Shown one piece after another: positions 53,273-63,842 of a DNA stretch of 64,000 nt. Each line of letters opens with the position of its first letter. Within the stretch, counting starts at the first letter, position 1. The translations under genes were made by a program, and so were the position numbers. The stretch comes from SCRA01 sp035533275. GTDB taxonomy: Bacteria; Vulcanimicrobiota; Vulcanimicrobiia; Vulcanimicrobiales; SCRA01. The stretch lies in the NCBI GenBank assembly GCA_035533275.1, contig DATLUD010000055.1, positions 82,119-146,118 of the forward strand, read 5' to 3'. A model generated the notes under the pieces. The model made no database searches. It was given only the letters and a program-made list of their open reading frames with translations, and had not been told where the DNA came from.

Positions 53273-54784
53273 CTAGCCGGCGTTCATGCGCCGCGCGAAG
53301 AGCACCAGCGGGATCGCGACCGCGACGGGCACCGTGAGCATCAAGAAGAGGTCGCGGTAGGTCAGCGCGTACGCCTGCTGCTCCACCAAGCCGTTGAGCC
53401 GGAGCAGCAGGGTGTGCGTCAGGCCGTAGCGCTGCACGAGCTGCGCCACGGCCGTGCGCCCCAACGTGACGTTCGATGCCACCGTCTCCCACCAGTAGGC
53501 TAGGCGCCGGTCTTGCGCGGTGGTGACGAACGCGATGCCCACGCTGCCGCCGATCTGCACGCTCAGGTTGAAGATCGCCGCGCCGTAGCCGATCTCCGAG
53601 CCCGGCAGGGAGCGCAGCGAGATCAGCGCCAGCGGCGTCCAGAGCAGCGCGAACGCGACGCCGGTGAAGATCATCGCCCAGACGAAGTTCTCCGCTCCGC
53701 TCCCGGACGTGACGTTGCGCGCCACGTCGTACGTCCCCAGGGTGAGGAACGCGAAGCCCACGCCGGCCATCGCGCGCGGCTCCACCAGCCGCCGCTGGAG
53801 CGCGATGGTGGCGAACGGCGTCAACACGGCCGTCGCCGCCGCGCGTATCAGCACCATCAATCCCGTCAGCGTCGCCGTGAACCCGAGCAGGTTCTGCAAA
53901 TAGAGCGGCAGCAGGAAGAGAAAGCCGAAGAGGTTGGCGCCCACCGCCAGCGAGAGCACGGCGCCGACGGCGAGATTGCGGTGGCGCAGCACGCGCAGTT
54001 CGAGCACCGGGTGAGCGGCGCGCAGCGTGTGGATCACGAAGGCCACGAGCGCGACGGCCGCCCACGCCGCGGCCAGGGCGATGCCGGGCGCGTCGAACCA
54101 CTGCTTGGACTCGCCGCGCTCCAGGAAGTACTGCAGACAGGCCAGCCCGCTCACGAGCAAGACGATGCCGGTGACGTCGACGGGGCGCTTGACCGTGGGC
54201 GACTCGCGCAGCATGAGGCCCAACACGATGGCGGCCGCGACGCCGATCGGCAAGTTGATGAAGAAGATCAGCGGCCAACTGAAGTTGTCCGTGAGCCACC
54301 CGCCCAGCGTGGGCCCCAGCGCGGGGCCCACGACGGCGATCATCGCGAAGATGCCCTGCGCGGCGGCCTGGCGCTGGCGCGGCAGCGTGGAGACCAGGAT
54401 CGCCTGCGAGGTCGCCACGAGCCCCCCGCCGGCCAAGCCTTGCAGCACGCGCGCCGCGAGCAGCGACCCCAGGGTGTGCGAGAGGCCGCAGAGCGCGCTG
54501 GCGGCAGTGAAGCAGACGATGGAGGTGACGAAGTAGCGGCGGCGCCCGTAGCGGATGGCGAGCCACCCCGTGAGCGGTATGACGCTGATGGCGGCCAGGG
54601 AGTATGCGGTGACCACCCAGCCGATCTGGTCGAACGTGGCGCCCAAGTTGCCTGCGATGACCGGCAGGGCCACGTTGACGATCGTCGAGTCGAGGAATTG
54701 CATGACCGCCGCGATGCTCACGCAGCCGACGATGACGACTAGGCGCCAGCCGCGTTCTACGAATGCGTCATCGTGGTACGACAC
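53273..54784 (-). CDS. MFS transporter, DHA2 (EmrB/QacA) family, 14 helices
   Basis: The 503-residue exporter has the DHA2 signature LDSTIVNVALPVIAGNLGAT in helix 1 and WVVTAYSLAAISVIPLTGWL. The antiporter motif C region AILVSTLPRQRQAAAQGIFA follows, then VVGPALGPTLGGWLTDNFSW and IFFINLPIGVAA. These drug/proton antiporters usually work with an EmrA-like adaptor in diderms; none is adjacent. GTG start at 54784. It lies 36 bases beyond the minus-strand oxygenase, transcribed the same way. Confidence 0.93.
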   Translation of the reverse strand: MSYHDDAFVERGWRLVVIVGCVSIAAVMQFLDSTIVNVALPVIAGNLGATFDQIGWVVTAYSLAAISVIPLTGWLAIRYGRRRYFVTSIVCFTAASALCGLSHTLGSLLAARVLQGLAGGGLVATSQAILVSTLPRQRQAAAQGIFAMIAVVGPALGPTLGGWLTDNFSWPLIFFINLPIGVAAAIVLGLMLRESPTVKRPVDVTGIVLLVSGLACLQYFLERGESKQWFDAPGIALAAAWAAVALVAFVIHTLRAAHPVLELRVLRHRNLAVGAVLSLAVGANLFGFLFLLPLYLQNLLGFTATLTGLMVLIRAAATAVLTPFATIALQRRLVEPRAMAGVGFAFLTLGTYDVARNVTSGSGAENFVWAMIFTGVAFALLWTPLALISLRSLPGSEIGYGAAIFNLSVQIGGSVGIAFVTTAQDRRLAYWWETVASNVTLGRTAVAQLVQRYGLTHTLLLRLNGLVEQQAYALTYRDLFLMLTVPVAVAIPLVLFARRMNAG

Positions 54785-54820
54785 GAGGCTACCGAGCGGC
54801 CGCGGCCATCGTGCGAAGCG

Positions 54821-55645
54821 TCAGTCGCCCAGGCCCAAGAGGCGCCGCAGGCCGCGAACCACGGGGCGCATCCCGGCCGGGGCCAGCGCCTCGAGGCGGC
54901 GCAGAAAATGGCGGGCCCCCGTCGCCTTGCGCTCCTGCGGGCGGAGCTGGAACAGCGTGTTGTGCGACTCCGCGCTCTGGGCCTCGGAACGGTGCGGCGA
55001 GTAGTAGTACGAGGCCACCGACTTGCGCGTCGTGCCCTCGGGGAGATGAAGCTGCCGGTAACCGTGGAACGCCCGGTCGTGGGTCTCCATGATGACGCAC
55101 CGGTTCAGGATCGGCTCGATGGAGGCCCGGCACTCCGACATGTCCCGCGCCCACAGCTCCAAGTAACCGCCCCACGTCTGGTTCCAGGCGGGGTTCAGGT
55201 AGATCAGCACGTTCAAGCGGCGGTAGAGCCCGAGGCGCGGGTGCAGGTTGAAGTCGGCGTGGATGTCGAGGTAGCTGCCGTCCGGTCCCTGGTGGAGCCC
55301 GCCGCCGTGGAGCTCCGGATCGGGACTCAGGTCGGCGATCCCGGTGACCCGCTGCAGCCAGCCGAGGAACCGCTCGGAACGCAGGTCGCCGAAGATCGCC
55401 TGGAAGACGGGATCGAGGCGCTCGATCCGCTCCTCGGCGTTCTTGACCTCGACGAGGCCCTCGAAGGCGATGGCCATCTGCTCCGGTGAGGGAAAGGCCT
55501 CGAAGGCGCGGCGCGCGACCTCGTCGCGCAGCATGGCATCGATCACGACGTGGCGGATCGGGTCGCCCACGTTGAACGCAGCGCGCAGCTGATCCGCCTC
55601 CCGCTCGAGGCGATCGAAGTCGACGGCCGGCAACGTGGTCTCCAT
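54821..55645 (-). CDS. 2-oxoglutarate/Fe(II)-dependent oxygenase, prolyl hydroxylase-like
   Basis: The 274-residue protein carries the iron-binding H-x-D in SYLDIHADFNLHPRLGLYRR. The distal His and 2-OG-binding segment is in VIMETHDRAFHGYRQLHLPE. RRLNVLIYLNPAWNQTWGG between them is typical of PHD/P4H-like 2OG-Fe(II) oxygenases. The acceptor could be a protein proline or a sugar nucleotide; it cannot be told. The ATG overlaps the ilvE stop by one base (TAATG), so it is made with ilvE and shares its attenuation leader. Confidence 0.85.
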   Translation of the reverse strand: METTLPAVDFDRLEREADQLRAAFNVGDPIRHVVIDAMLRDEVARRAFEAFPSPEQMAIAFEGLVEVKNAEERIERLDPVFQAIFGDLRSERFLGWLQRVTGIADLSPDPELHGGGLHQGPDGSYLDIHADFNLHPRLGLYRRLNVLIYLNPAWNQTWGGYLELWARDMSECRASIEPILNRCVIMETHDRAFHGYRQLHLPEGTTRKSVASYYYSPHRSEAQSAESHNTLFQLRPQERKATGARHFLRRLEALAPAGMRPVVRGLRRLLGLGD

Positions 55646-56604
55646 TAGACCGGCGTGCACCACTCCGCGGCTTCGGGACTCTTGGCCCGCACCGCCTGGT
55701 CGTAGGCCTCCTGCAGGCGCGCCGTCACCGGCGCATCGCCCCCGTGCGGGAGCGCGGTGCCGTCGATTTCGCGAATGCCGGTCACCTCGGCGGCCGTGCC
55801 CGTCATGAAGACCTCGTCGGCTGAGAGCAGGTCGTCCAACGCGATCGTGCCCACGTGCGCGGGGATGCCCAGGCGTCGCGCCATGGCCAGCACGGTGGCG
55901 CGCGTGATGCCCGGCAGGATGTCCTCGCCCACGTCGTTGGTGTGGATCGCGCCGTTCTTGACGAAGAAGATGTTCTCGCCCGAGCCCTCCGCCAGGCGGC
56001 CGCGGTCGTTGAGCATGAGCGCCTCGTCGAAGCCCTTGGAGACGGCGTCGCTCATCGCCAGCACGCTGTTGGCGTAGTGGCCGCTGCACTTCACGGTGCT
56101 GGGCAGGGCCTTCGAGGAGGACTTCTGCCAGCCCGACACCGTCACGCGCACGGTCGGCCGCTCGTCGCCGCCGGAGAAGTAGCCGCCCAGGGGGCGCACC
56201 GCGATCATCGTATGGGTGGGACAGCTGGTGTGCGGCGCCAGCGACATGCCGCCGGCGCCGAACCAGGCGAGCGGACGGATGTAGCACTCGCCGATCGGGT
56301 TGCGCCGGACGGTCTCGGCTACGGCCTCGCAGAGGGCGTCCACGCCGTATGGCACGTCCAGACGGTAGGTGGCCGCGGAGCGCAGGAACCGCTCCATGTG
56401 GTCCTTCAGGCGAAAGATGGCCAAGCCGCGCTCCGTCCGGTAGGCGCGGATCCCCTCGAAGACCCCGCTCCCGTAGTGGAGCGCGTGGGTGAACGGGTGG
56501 ATCTCGATCGCGTCCTGCTCCACGATGGCGCCGTCGTACCAGTAGAGCGGGGCGACGTTGGCGGCGGGCCCCGTCTGGGGCCGCTGGGGTTGGGCCATGG
56601 CCAC
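55645..56604 (-). CDS. ilvE: Branched-chain amino acid aminotransferase
   Basis: The 319-residue class IV PLP enzyme starts MAMAQPQRPQTG. It has IEIHPFTHALHYGSGVFEGI, the PLP lysine in SSSKALPSTVKCSGHYANSV, GSGENIFFVKNG and LLSADEVFMTGTAAEVTGI. It makes or degrades Leu, Ile and Val. GTG at 56604 is chosen because AGGAGGAA lies 6 bases before it; ATG 56598 is an alternative. The leader contains a peptide full of Ile/Val/Leu and a terminator, so expression should respond to charged branched-chain tRNAs. Confidence 0.95.
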   Translation of the reverse strand: MAMAQPQRPQTGPAANVAPLYWYDGAIVEQDAIEIHPFTHALHYGSGVFEGIRAYRTERGLAIFRLKDHMERFLRSAATYRLDVPYGVDALCEAVAETVRRNPIGECYIRPLAWFGAGGMSLAPHTSCPTHTMIAVRPLGGYFSGGDERPTVRVTVSGWQKSSSKALPSTVKCSGHYANSVLAMSDAVSKGFDEALMLNDRGRLAEGSGENIFFVKNGAIHTNDVGEDILPGITRATVLAMARRLGIPAHVGTIALDDLLSADEVFMTGTAAEVTGIREIDGTALPHGGDAPVTARLQEAYDQAVRAKSPEAAEWCTPV

Positions 56605-56622
56605 GGCTGCTTCCTCCTGATG

Positions 56623-56658
56623 AAAAAACGAGCGACCCCTTCGGTGAGGGGCCGCTCG
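56623..56658 (-). terminator. Intrinsic terminator in the ilvE leader (attenuator)
   Basis: On the minus strand CGAGCGGCCCCT pairs with AGGGGTCGCTCG around CACCGA (11 pairs, one mismatch) and is followed by six T. The ilvE ribosome site begins only 4 bases after the T-run. A terminator at this place before the gene it controls is the hallmark of transcription attenuation. Confidence 0.88.
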
Positions 56659-56701
56659 CATGCACTTCGTCTTTCGAACCGTTACGCGCGCGCGTCGGAC
56701 C

Positions 56702-56767
56702 TCACCGGCTCCTTGCGAAGCGGCTAAGGCCAATAATGATGCCAAGGACGATGGGCGCACGATACAT
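56702..56767 (-). CDS. Branched-chain leader peptide controlling ilvE
   Basis: A 21-codon frame encodes MYRAPIVLGIIIGLSRFARS plus a final Arg, then TGA. Seven of the nine residues at positions 6-14 are Ile, Val or Leu. It lies between a promoter and the intrinsic terminator upstream of ilvE. By analogy with ilvL/ilvB leader peptides, ribosome stalling at these codons when branched-chain tRNAs are uncharged would prevent the terminator from forming. There is no room for a ribosome site before the ATG: the predicted transcript start is only about 3 bases upstream, so it would be translated from a leaderless RNA. Confidence 0.85.
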   Translation of the reverse strand: MYRAPIVLGIIIGLSRFARSR

Positions 56768-56773
56768 GTATCG
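56760..56773. promoter_or_regulatory. 14-bp perfect palindrome at the ilvE leader start
   Basis: CGATACATGTATCG is a perfect palindrome covering the predicted transcription start and the leader-peptide ATG, between divergent ilvE and uvrA. It may be an operator for either gene. A second palindrome, CCACGCGTGG (56783-56792), lies in the promoter spacer. Confidence 0.45.
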
Positions 56774-56776
56774 GGA

Positions 56777-56805
56777 AGGCTACCACGCGTGGCCGCCGCT
56801 GTCAA
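56777..56805 (-). promoter_or_regulatory. Promoter of the ilvE leader
   Basis: TTGACA (56805-56800, perfect -35) is followed after 17 bases by TAGCCT (56782-56777, weaker -10). The start point would be near 56770, just before the leader-peptide ATG at 56767. Confidence 0.65.
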
Positions 56806-56860
56806 TGATGGCGCGGGCCGGGAGGCGAGACGTCACCCCGGTCGAAGCGAGCCGGTTCCG

Positions 56861-59857
<2,997 letters not shown>

Positions 59858-59884
59858 CTGCCGGGGAGCCCTTGCCGCGTGACG

Positions 59885-60685
59885 CTACGCGCGCTGCGCG
59901 AGGTAGGCGATCCGCGAGATGCGGCGCTCGCGGGCCAGCTGCTCCGTGAGCATCAGGCACTGCTGGTGCTCCTCGAACGCCCTTTCGCCTTCCAGCGGAC
60001 GGAGCGACCCGGCTCTCGTGGTGCGCGCCGCGTGCCAGCGCCCGGAGATCTCGGCGACGCTCGCCGTGGTGTCCTCGCACCAGAGCAGCTCCAGGCCCGC
60101 ATCGGCGATGCACGCCTCGTCGACGCCGGCGGGGGCGACCACGGAGGTTCGCCCCAAGCAGCGTATCGCGAGCTCCTCGTTGGAGACCGGACCCGAGACG
60201 ATCAGCGGATCGGTGAAGAGCACGCGCCCGCCCGGCTTCACGACGCGCCGGCATTCCGTCAGCGCGAGCAGCCGGTCGGGAAAGTGGTCGATGGCGTCGA
60301 TGCACATCACCGCGTCGAAGGAGGCGTCGTGATACGGGAGGCGCGCGCCGCTCTCCACCACCACGAACCATGCGCGGCCGCGGAGTCCCATGCGCTTGCG
60401 CGCCTCGTTGGCCTCGCGGATCGCCCGCCCGTCCTCGTCGACGCCCGCGCCTCGGCAGCCGACCAGCCCGATCATCCGCAGGAGCGTGCCGCCCGCGCCG
60501 CAGGCGAGATCCAGGACGCGGGAGCGCTCTCCGAGCCCCAGCCACGAAACGAACGCGGTCAGCTCGTTCACGGTGAGCCAACCGGTTTGCCCGATATCGG
60601 TGCCGAACGCCTCTGCGCGGATCTCGTCGTAGAGGCCGTGGGCCCGATCGTTGGCGTTTCCGTAGGAGAGCTCGGCGTGCCTCAT
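59885..60685 (-). CDS. SAM-dependent methyltransferase (class I)
   Basis: The 266-residue protein has motif I VLDLACGAGGTLLRMIGLVG, post-motif I GAGVDEDGRAI and motif IV FDAVMCIDAIDHFPDRLLAL. ECRRVVKPGGRVLFTDPLIV follows, like the UbiE/SAM small-molecule methyltransferase group. ATG 60685 gives a natural start (MRHAELSYGNANDRAHGLYD). Substrate unknown. It converges on uvrA and is divergent from ligA. Confidence 0.85.
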   Translation of the reverse strand: MRHAELSYGNANDRAHGLYDEIRAEAFGTDIGQTGWLTVNELTAFVSWLGLGERSRVLDLACGAGGTLLRMIGLVGCRGAGVDEDGRAIREANEARKRMGLRGRAWFVVVESGARLPYHDASFDAVMCIDAIDHFPDRLLALTECRRVVKPGGRVLFTDPLIVSGPVSNEELAIRCLGRTSVVAPAGVDEACIADAGLELLWCEDTTASVAEISGRWHAARTTRAGSLRPLEGERAFEEHQQCLMLTEQLARERRISRIAYLAQRA

Positions 60686-60818
60686 GGCTCGACTCCCGTG
60701 GTGTCTCGAGTATACCCAAGGTAACTCGCGCGGGGGTGAGGCGAAAGGCTTACCCCCTTGGGCCGCTCCCGGGCGCGGCCGCGAGGGGGGCTCCGGCGGC
60801 GAGGCAAACATTCGGGCG

Positions 60819-62831
60819 ATGCGAGAGAGCGCGAGGGAGGTCCGGCGGCGGGCGGAGGAGCTGCGCGAGGCGCTGAACGAGGCGAACTACCGCTACTACG
60901 TCCTCGACGCCCCGACGATCAGCGACGCGGCGTACGACCGCATGCTTCGCGAGCTGGAGGATCTGGAGAGCGCTCACCCCGACCTGCGGACCCCGGATTC
61001 CCCCACCCAGCGGATCGGCGCGCCCCCGCTAGAGGCATTCGAGCCGTTCCCCCACGCCCGGCCGCTGCTCTCCTTGGCCAACGCCTTCGGCGAAGAGGAG
61101 CTGCGCGCGTTCGACGCGCGCGCGCGCAAGCTTGCCGGGGGGCGCTCCTTCGTCTACACGGTGGAGCTGAAGATCGACGGGCTGGCCGTGGCCCTGCACT
61201 ACCGCGACGGCGTCTTCGAGGGGGGCGGCACGCGCGGCGACGGGCGCACCGGCGAGAACATCACGCAAAACCTGCGAACGGTGCGCTCGATACCGCTGCG
61301 CCTGCGCGGCGAGGCGCCGGAGTTTCTCGAAGTGCGCGGCGAGGTCTACCTGCGCCTGAGCGAGTTCGAGAAGATCAACGCCGAGCGCGAGAAGCGCGGC
61401 GAGCCGCTGTTCGCCAACCCGCGCAACGCCGCCGCTGGGGCGGTGCGCCAGCTGGACCCGTCGGTGACCGCGGAGCGCGCGCTCTCGTTCTTCGCCTACC
61501 AGATCGGGGAGAGCCGCCCCGCGGCACGGATTCCCTCGCAGTGGGAGGCGCTCGAGCGTTGCGCCGCCTGGGGCTTCCCCGTCAACAGCAACATCGATCA
61601 CGCCGAGAGCATCGACGAGGTCGTCGCATTCTGCGACGCCTGGGAGACCAAGCGCGACTCGCTCGACTACGAGATCGACGGCGTGGTGGTCAAGGTGGAC
61701 GACCTGGCGCTCCAGGAGCAGATGGGCGCGGCGGGGCGCGAGCCGCGCTGGGCCGTGGCCTACAAGTTCAAGCCGCGCGAGGAGTACACCAAGCTTCTCG
61801 ACATCGCCGTGCAGGTGGGGCGCACGGGGGCGCTGACGCCGGTGGCGATCCTGGAGCCCGTGGTCGTGGGCGGCGTCACCGTGCGCAACGCCACGCTCCA
61901 CAACGAAGAGGAGATCGCGCGCAAGGACGTGCGCGTGGGCGACGTGGTGATCGTGCGCCGCGCGGGCGAGGTGATCCCGGAGATCGTGGGGCCGGTCAAG
62001 GAGCGCCGCCGCGGCGAGCTGGCGCCGCTGTTCAAGATTCCCACGCGCTGCCCCGTCTGCGGGGCCGCCGTCGACCGCCCCGAAGGCGAGGTGGTCTACC
62101 GCTGCACCAACGCCTCGTGCCCGGCGCAGCTCAAGGAGCGCATCCGCCACTTCTGCAGCCGCGGCGCGATGGACATCGAAGGCGTGGGCGAGCAGTTGGC
62201 GAGCCAATTGGTGGACACGGGCCTGGCGCACGACATCGCCGACCTCTTCTCGCTCACGCGCGATCAGCTCGCCTCGCTCGAGCGCATGGGGGAGAAGTCG
62301 GCGCAGAACGTGATCGACGCGCGCGAGGGTGCCAAGAATCGTCCGCTGTGGCGCCTGCTCAACGGCCTCTCCATCCGCTTCGTGGGCTCGCAGAACGCGC
62401 AGATCCTCGCCGATGCCTACGGCGATCTCGAGGCGCTCGAGCACGCGAGCGTGGAGGAGCTCACCAACGTTTCCGGCATCGGGCCGAAGATCGGGCAGAG
62501 CGTCTGGCTCTTCTTCCAGCAGCCGCAGAACCGCCGCTTGATCGCGCGGCTCAAGGCCGCGGGCGTGCGCACCACGCAGCCGATCAAGCAGGTGCCGGCG
62601 GCGTCGAAGGCGGCCGGCAAGACGTTCGTGCTCACGGGCACGCTGCCCAACCTCACGCGCGAGGAGGCCGGCGCGAAGATCGTGGCGGCCGGCGGCAAAG
62701 TCAGCGGGAGCGTCTCGAAGAAGACCGACTACGTGGTCGCGGGCGAGGAGGCCGGCTCCAAGCTGACCAAGGCGCGCGAGCTGGGCGTCGCCGTCATCGG
62801 CGAGGACGATCTGCTGAAGCTGCTGGGCTGA
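60819..62831 (+). CDS. ligA: NAD-dependent DNA ligase
   Basis: The 670-residue ligase has domain Ia (EANYRYYVLDAPTISDAAYD) and the adenylated lysine in VELKIDGLAVALHYRDGVF. The OB fold, the four-Cys zinc finger (CPVCGAAV, then CTNASCP), HhH repeats and a C-terminal BRCT domain (GKTFVLTGTLPNLTREEAGA) follow. It joins nicks in replication and repair. Length is normal. The start is placed at ATG 60819, where similarity begins. Confidence 0.97.
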   Translation: MRESAREVRRRAEELREALNEANYRYYVLDAPTISDAAYDRMLRELEDLESAHPDLRTPDSPTQRIGAPPLEAFEPFPHARPLLSLANAFGEEELRAFDARARKLAGGRSFVYTVELKIDGLAVALHYRDGVFEGGGTRGDGRTGENITQNLRTVRSIPLRLRGEAPEFLEVRGEVYLRLSEFEKINAEREKRGEPLFANPRNAAAGAVRQLDPSVTAERALSFFAYQIGESRPAARIPSQWEALERCAAWGFPVNSNIDHAESIDEVVAFCDAWETKRDSLDYEIDGVVVKVDDLALQEQMGAAGREPRWAVAYKFKPREEYTKLLDIAVQVGRTGALTPVAILEPVVVGGVTVRNATLHNEEEIARKDVRVGDVVIVRRAGEVIPEIVGPVKERRRGELAPLFKIPTRCPVCGAAVDRPEGEVVYRCTNASCPAQLKERIRHFCSRGAMDIEGVGEQLASQLVDTGLAHDIADLFSLTRDQLASLERMGEKSAQNVIDAREGAKNRPLWRLLNGLSIRFVGSQNAQILADAYGDLEALEHASVEELTNVSGIGPKIGQSVWLFFQQPQNRRLIARLKAAGVRTTQPIKQVPAASKAAGKTFVLTGTLPNLTREEAGAKIVAAGGKVSGSVSKKTDYVVAGEEAGSKLTKARELGVAVIGEDDLLKLLG

Positions 62832-62837
62832 TCCCGC

Positions 62838-63308
62838 TCACTCGACCGTGATGGTCGCGTCGCACTCCACGGGAAAGTTGACGGAGTTGGCGACGAAGCA
62901 CTTCTCGTGCGCCGCGTGGTGCAGCGCCTGCGCCTCCGCCTCGCGCGCGGCGTCGGCGATCGTCACCTCGGGGCGCAGCTCCACGCGCCGGAAACGACCG
63001 CCCCCGCCGGGGCTCTCCACCATCTCACCCTCGGCGCGATCGACGTAGCGCGTCACCGCGATGCCGGCATCGGCGCAGAGGTGGAGGTACCAGAGCATGT
63101 GGCACGCGGAGAGCGAGGCCACGAGCAGGTCCTCGGGATTGTAGCGGCTGGGATCGCCGCGAAAGGCCGCGTCCGAGGAGCCGGGGATCGGCGGCTTTCC
63201 CGAGACCAGGATCTCGTGGCTGCGCTCGTAGGCCTGGTACGAGGACGTCCCGGTGCCGAGGTTGCCCGTCCACGTCACGGTGACGTTGTAGAAGTGCTCG
63301 CGCTCCAT
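62838..63308 (-). CDS. OsmC/Ohr family peroxidase-like protein
   Basis: The 156-residue protein has the two redox cysteines of the family, one in LLVASLSACHMLWYLHLC and one in HEKCFVANSVNFPVECDATI. PSRYNPEDLL precedes the first. It reduces organic hydroperoxides with thiol partners. A second Cys close to the first (SACHMLWYLHLC) is also present. Its stop lies 6 bases from the convergent ligA stop. Confidence 0.9.
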   Translation of the reverse strand: MEREHFYNVTVTWTGNLGTGTSSYQAYERSHEILVSGKPPIPGSSDAAFRGDPSRYNPEDLLVASLSACHMLWYLHLCADAGIAVTRYVDRAEGEMVESPGGGGRFRRVELRPEVTIADAAREAEAQALHHAAHEKCFVANSVNFPVECDATITVE

Positions 63309-63365
63309 GCGGCTCCGTCCTGCGGGCGGGCGAAACTTCCCTGCGTACGGCGAGTAAAAGGGCGC

Positions 63366-63719
63366 ATGAGAGCGGCGCCGTTCCTCATTCCCGCCGTCAC
63401 GATCGCCGCCGCCTGGGCGGCCGTTTCGGTCGCGTTCGACGTCCACCTGGGCGGGGACGCGCTGACCGTGCGCCTAGGCCGCTTGCTGACGGTCTATCGC
63501 GTGCCGTACGCGAGCATCCAGTCGGTGGACGTTGTCTCCGCGTGGAAAGGCTCCTGGGAGCCGCGCGTGAACTTCGCGACGCGCCTCTGGGGATCGATCC
63601 TGATGGTGCGCCACTCCGGCGGCGTCTTTCACCTCCTGCGGATCTCCCCGCCCGACGTCGAGGCCTTCGCCGCCGAGCTGCGCCTGCGCGCCGCCGCCGC
63701 CGCCGAGACGGGGTCATAA
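63366..63719 (+). CDS. Small membrane-anchored PH-like domain protein
   Basis: The 117-residue product has one N-terminal membrane helix (residues 4-24) and a bacterial PH-like beta fold with YRVPYASIQSVDVVSAWKGS and GSILMVRHSGGVFHLLRISP. It recalls small PH domain proteins (DUF-type YdbS/bPH). Role unknown. It is divergent from osmC, with 57 bases between starts. Confidence 0.7.
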   Translation: MRAAPFLIPAVTIAAAWAAVSVAFDVHLGGDALTVRLGRLLTVYRVPYASIQSVDVVSAWKGSWEPRVNFATRLWGSILMVRHSGGVFHLLRISPPDVEAFAAELRLRAAAAAETGS

Positions 63720-63748
63720 TATGACTACTGTAAGGTAGTCATATGACT
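63719..63748. repeat. Inverted repeat with an embedded 12-bp palindrome, candidate operator
   Basis: ATATGACTAC (63719-63728) and GTAGTCATAT (63735-63744) are perfect inverted copies around TGTAAG. AGTCATATGACT (63737-63748) is itself a 12-bp palindrome. This AT-rich block stands out from the GC-rich surroundings, begins on the last base of the PH gene stop codon, and precedes the SOS-type promoter. It could be a hairpin terminator (TTGCTTTTCG follows) or a regulator site. Confidence 0.5.
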
Positions 63749-63804
63749 TGCTTTTCGTAGTCGATAATGCTACCCGACGCTTGGGTCGAGCGTGAGGTAG
63801 GCAC

Positions 63805-63833
63805 TTGAAATCGAACACACGTTCGATTATGAT
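63805..63833 (+). promoter_or_regulatory. SOS promoter: LexA box in the spacer of a sigma-70 promoter
   Basis: TTGAAA (63805-63810), 17 bases, TATGAT (63828-63833) form a near-ideal promoter. The spacer holds TCGAACACACGTTCGA (63811-63826), an exact fit to the Gram-positive/actinobacterial LexA box CGAAC-N4-GTTCG. LexA bound there would block the promoter. Transcription would start near 63840, 3 bases before the ATG, so the message is nearly leaderless. Confidence 0.85.
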
Positions 63834-63842
63834 GGGTCTCCC

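Noticed and set aside
56605..56800. T-box riboswitch upstream of ilvE (and of pheS)
   Set aside because: No AGGGTGG-ACCGCG T-box sequence or specifier-loop arrangement was seen; leader peptides explain both regions better.
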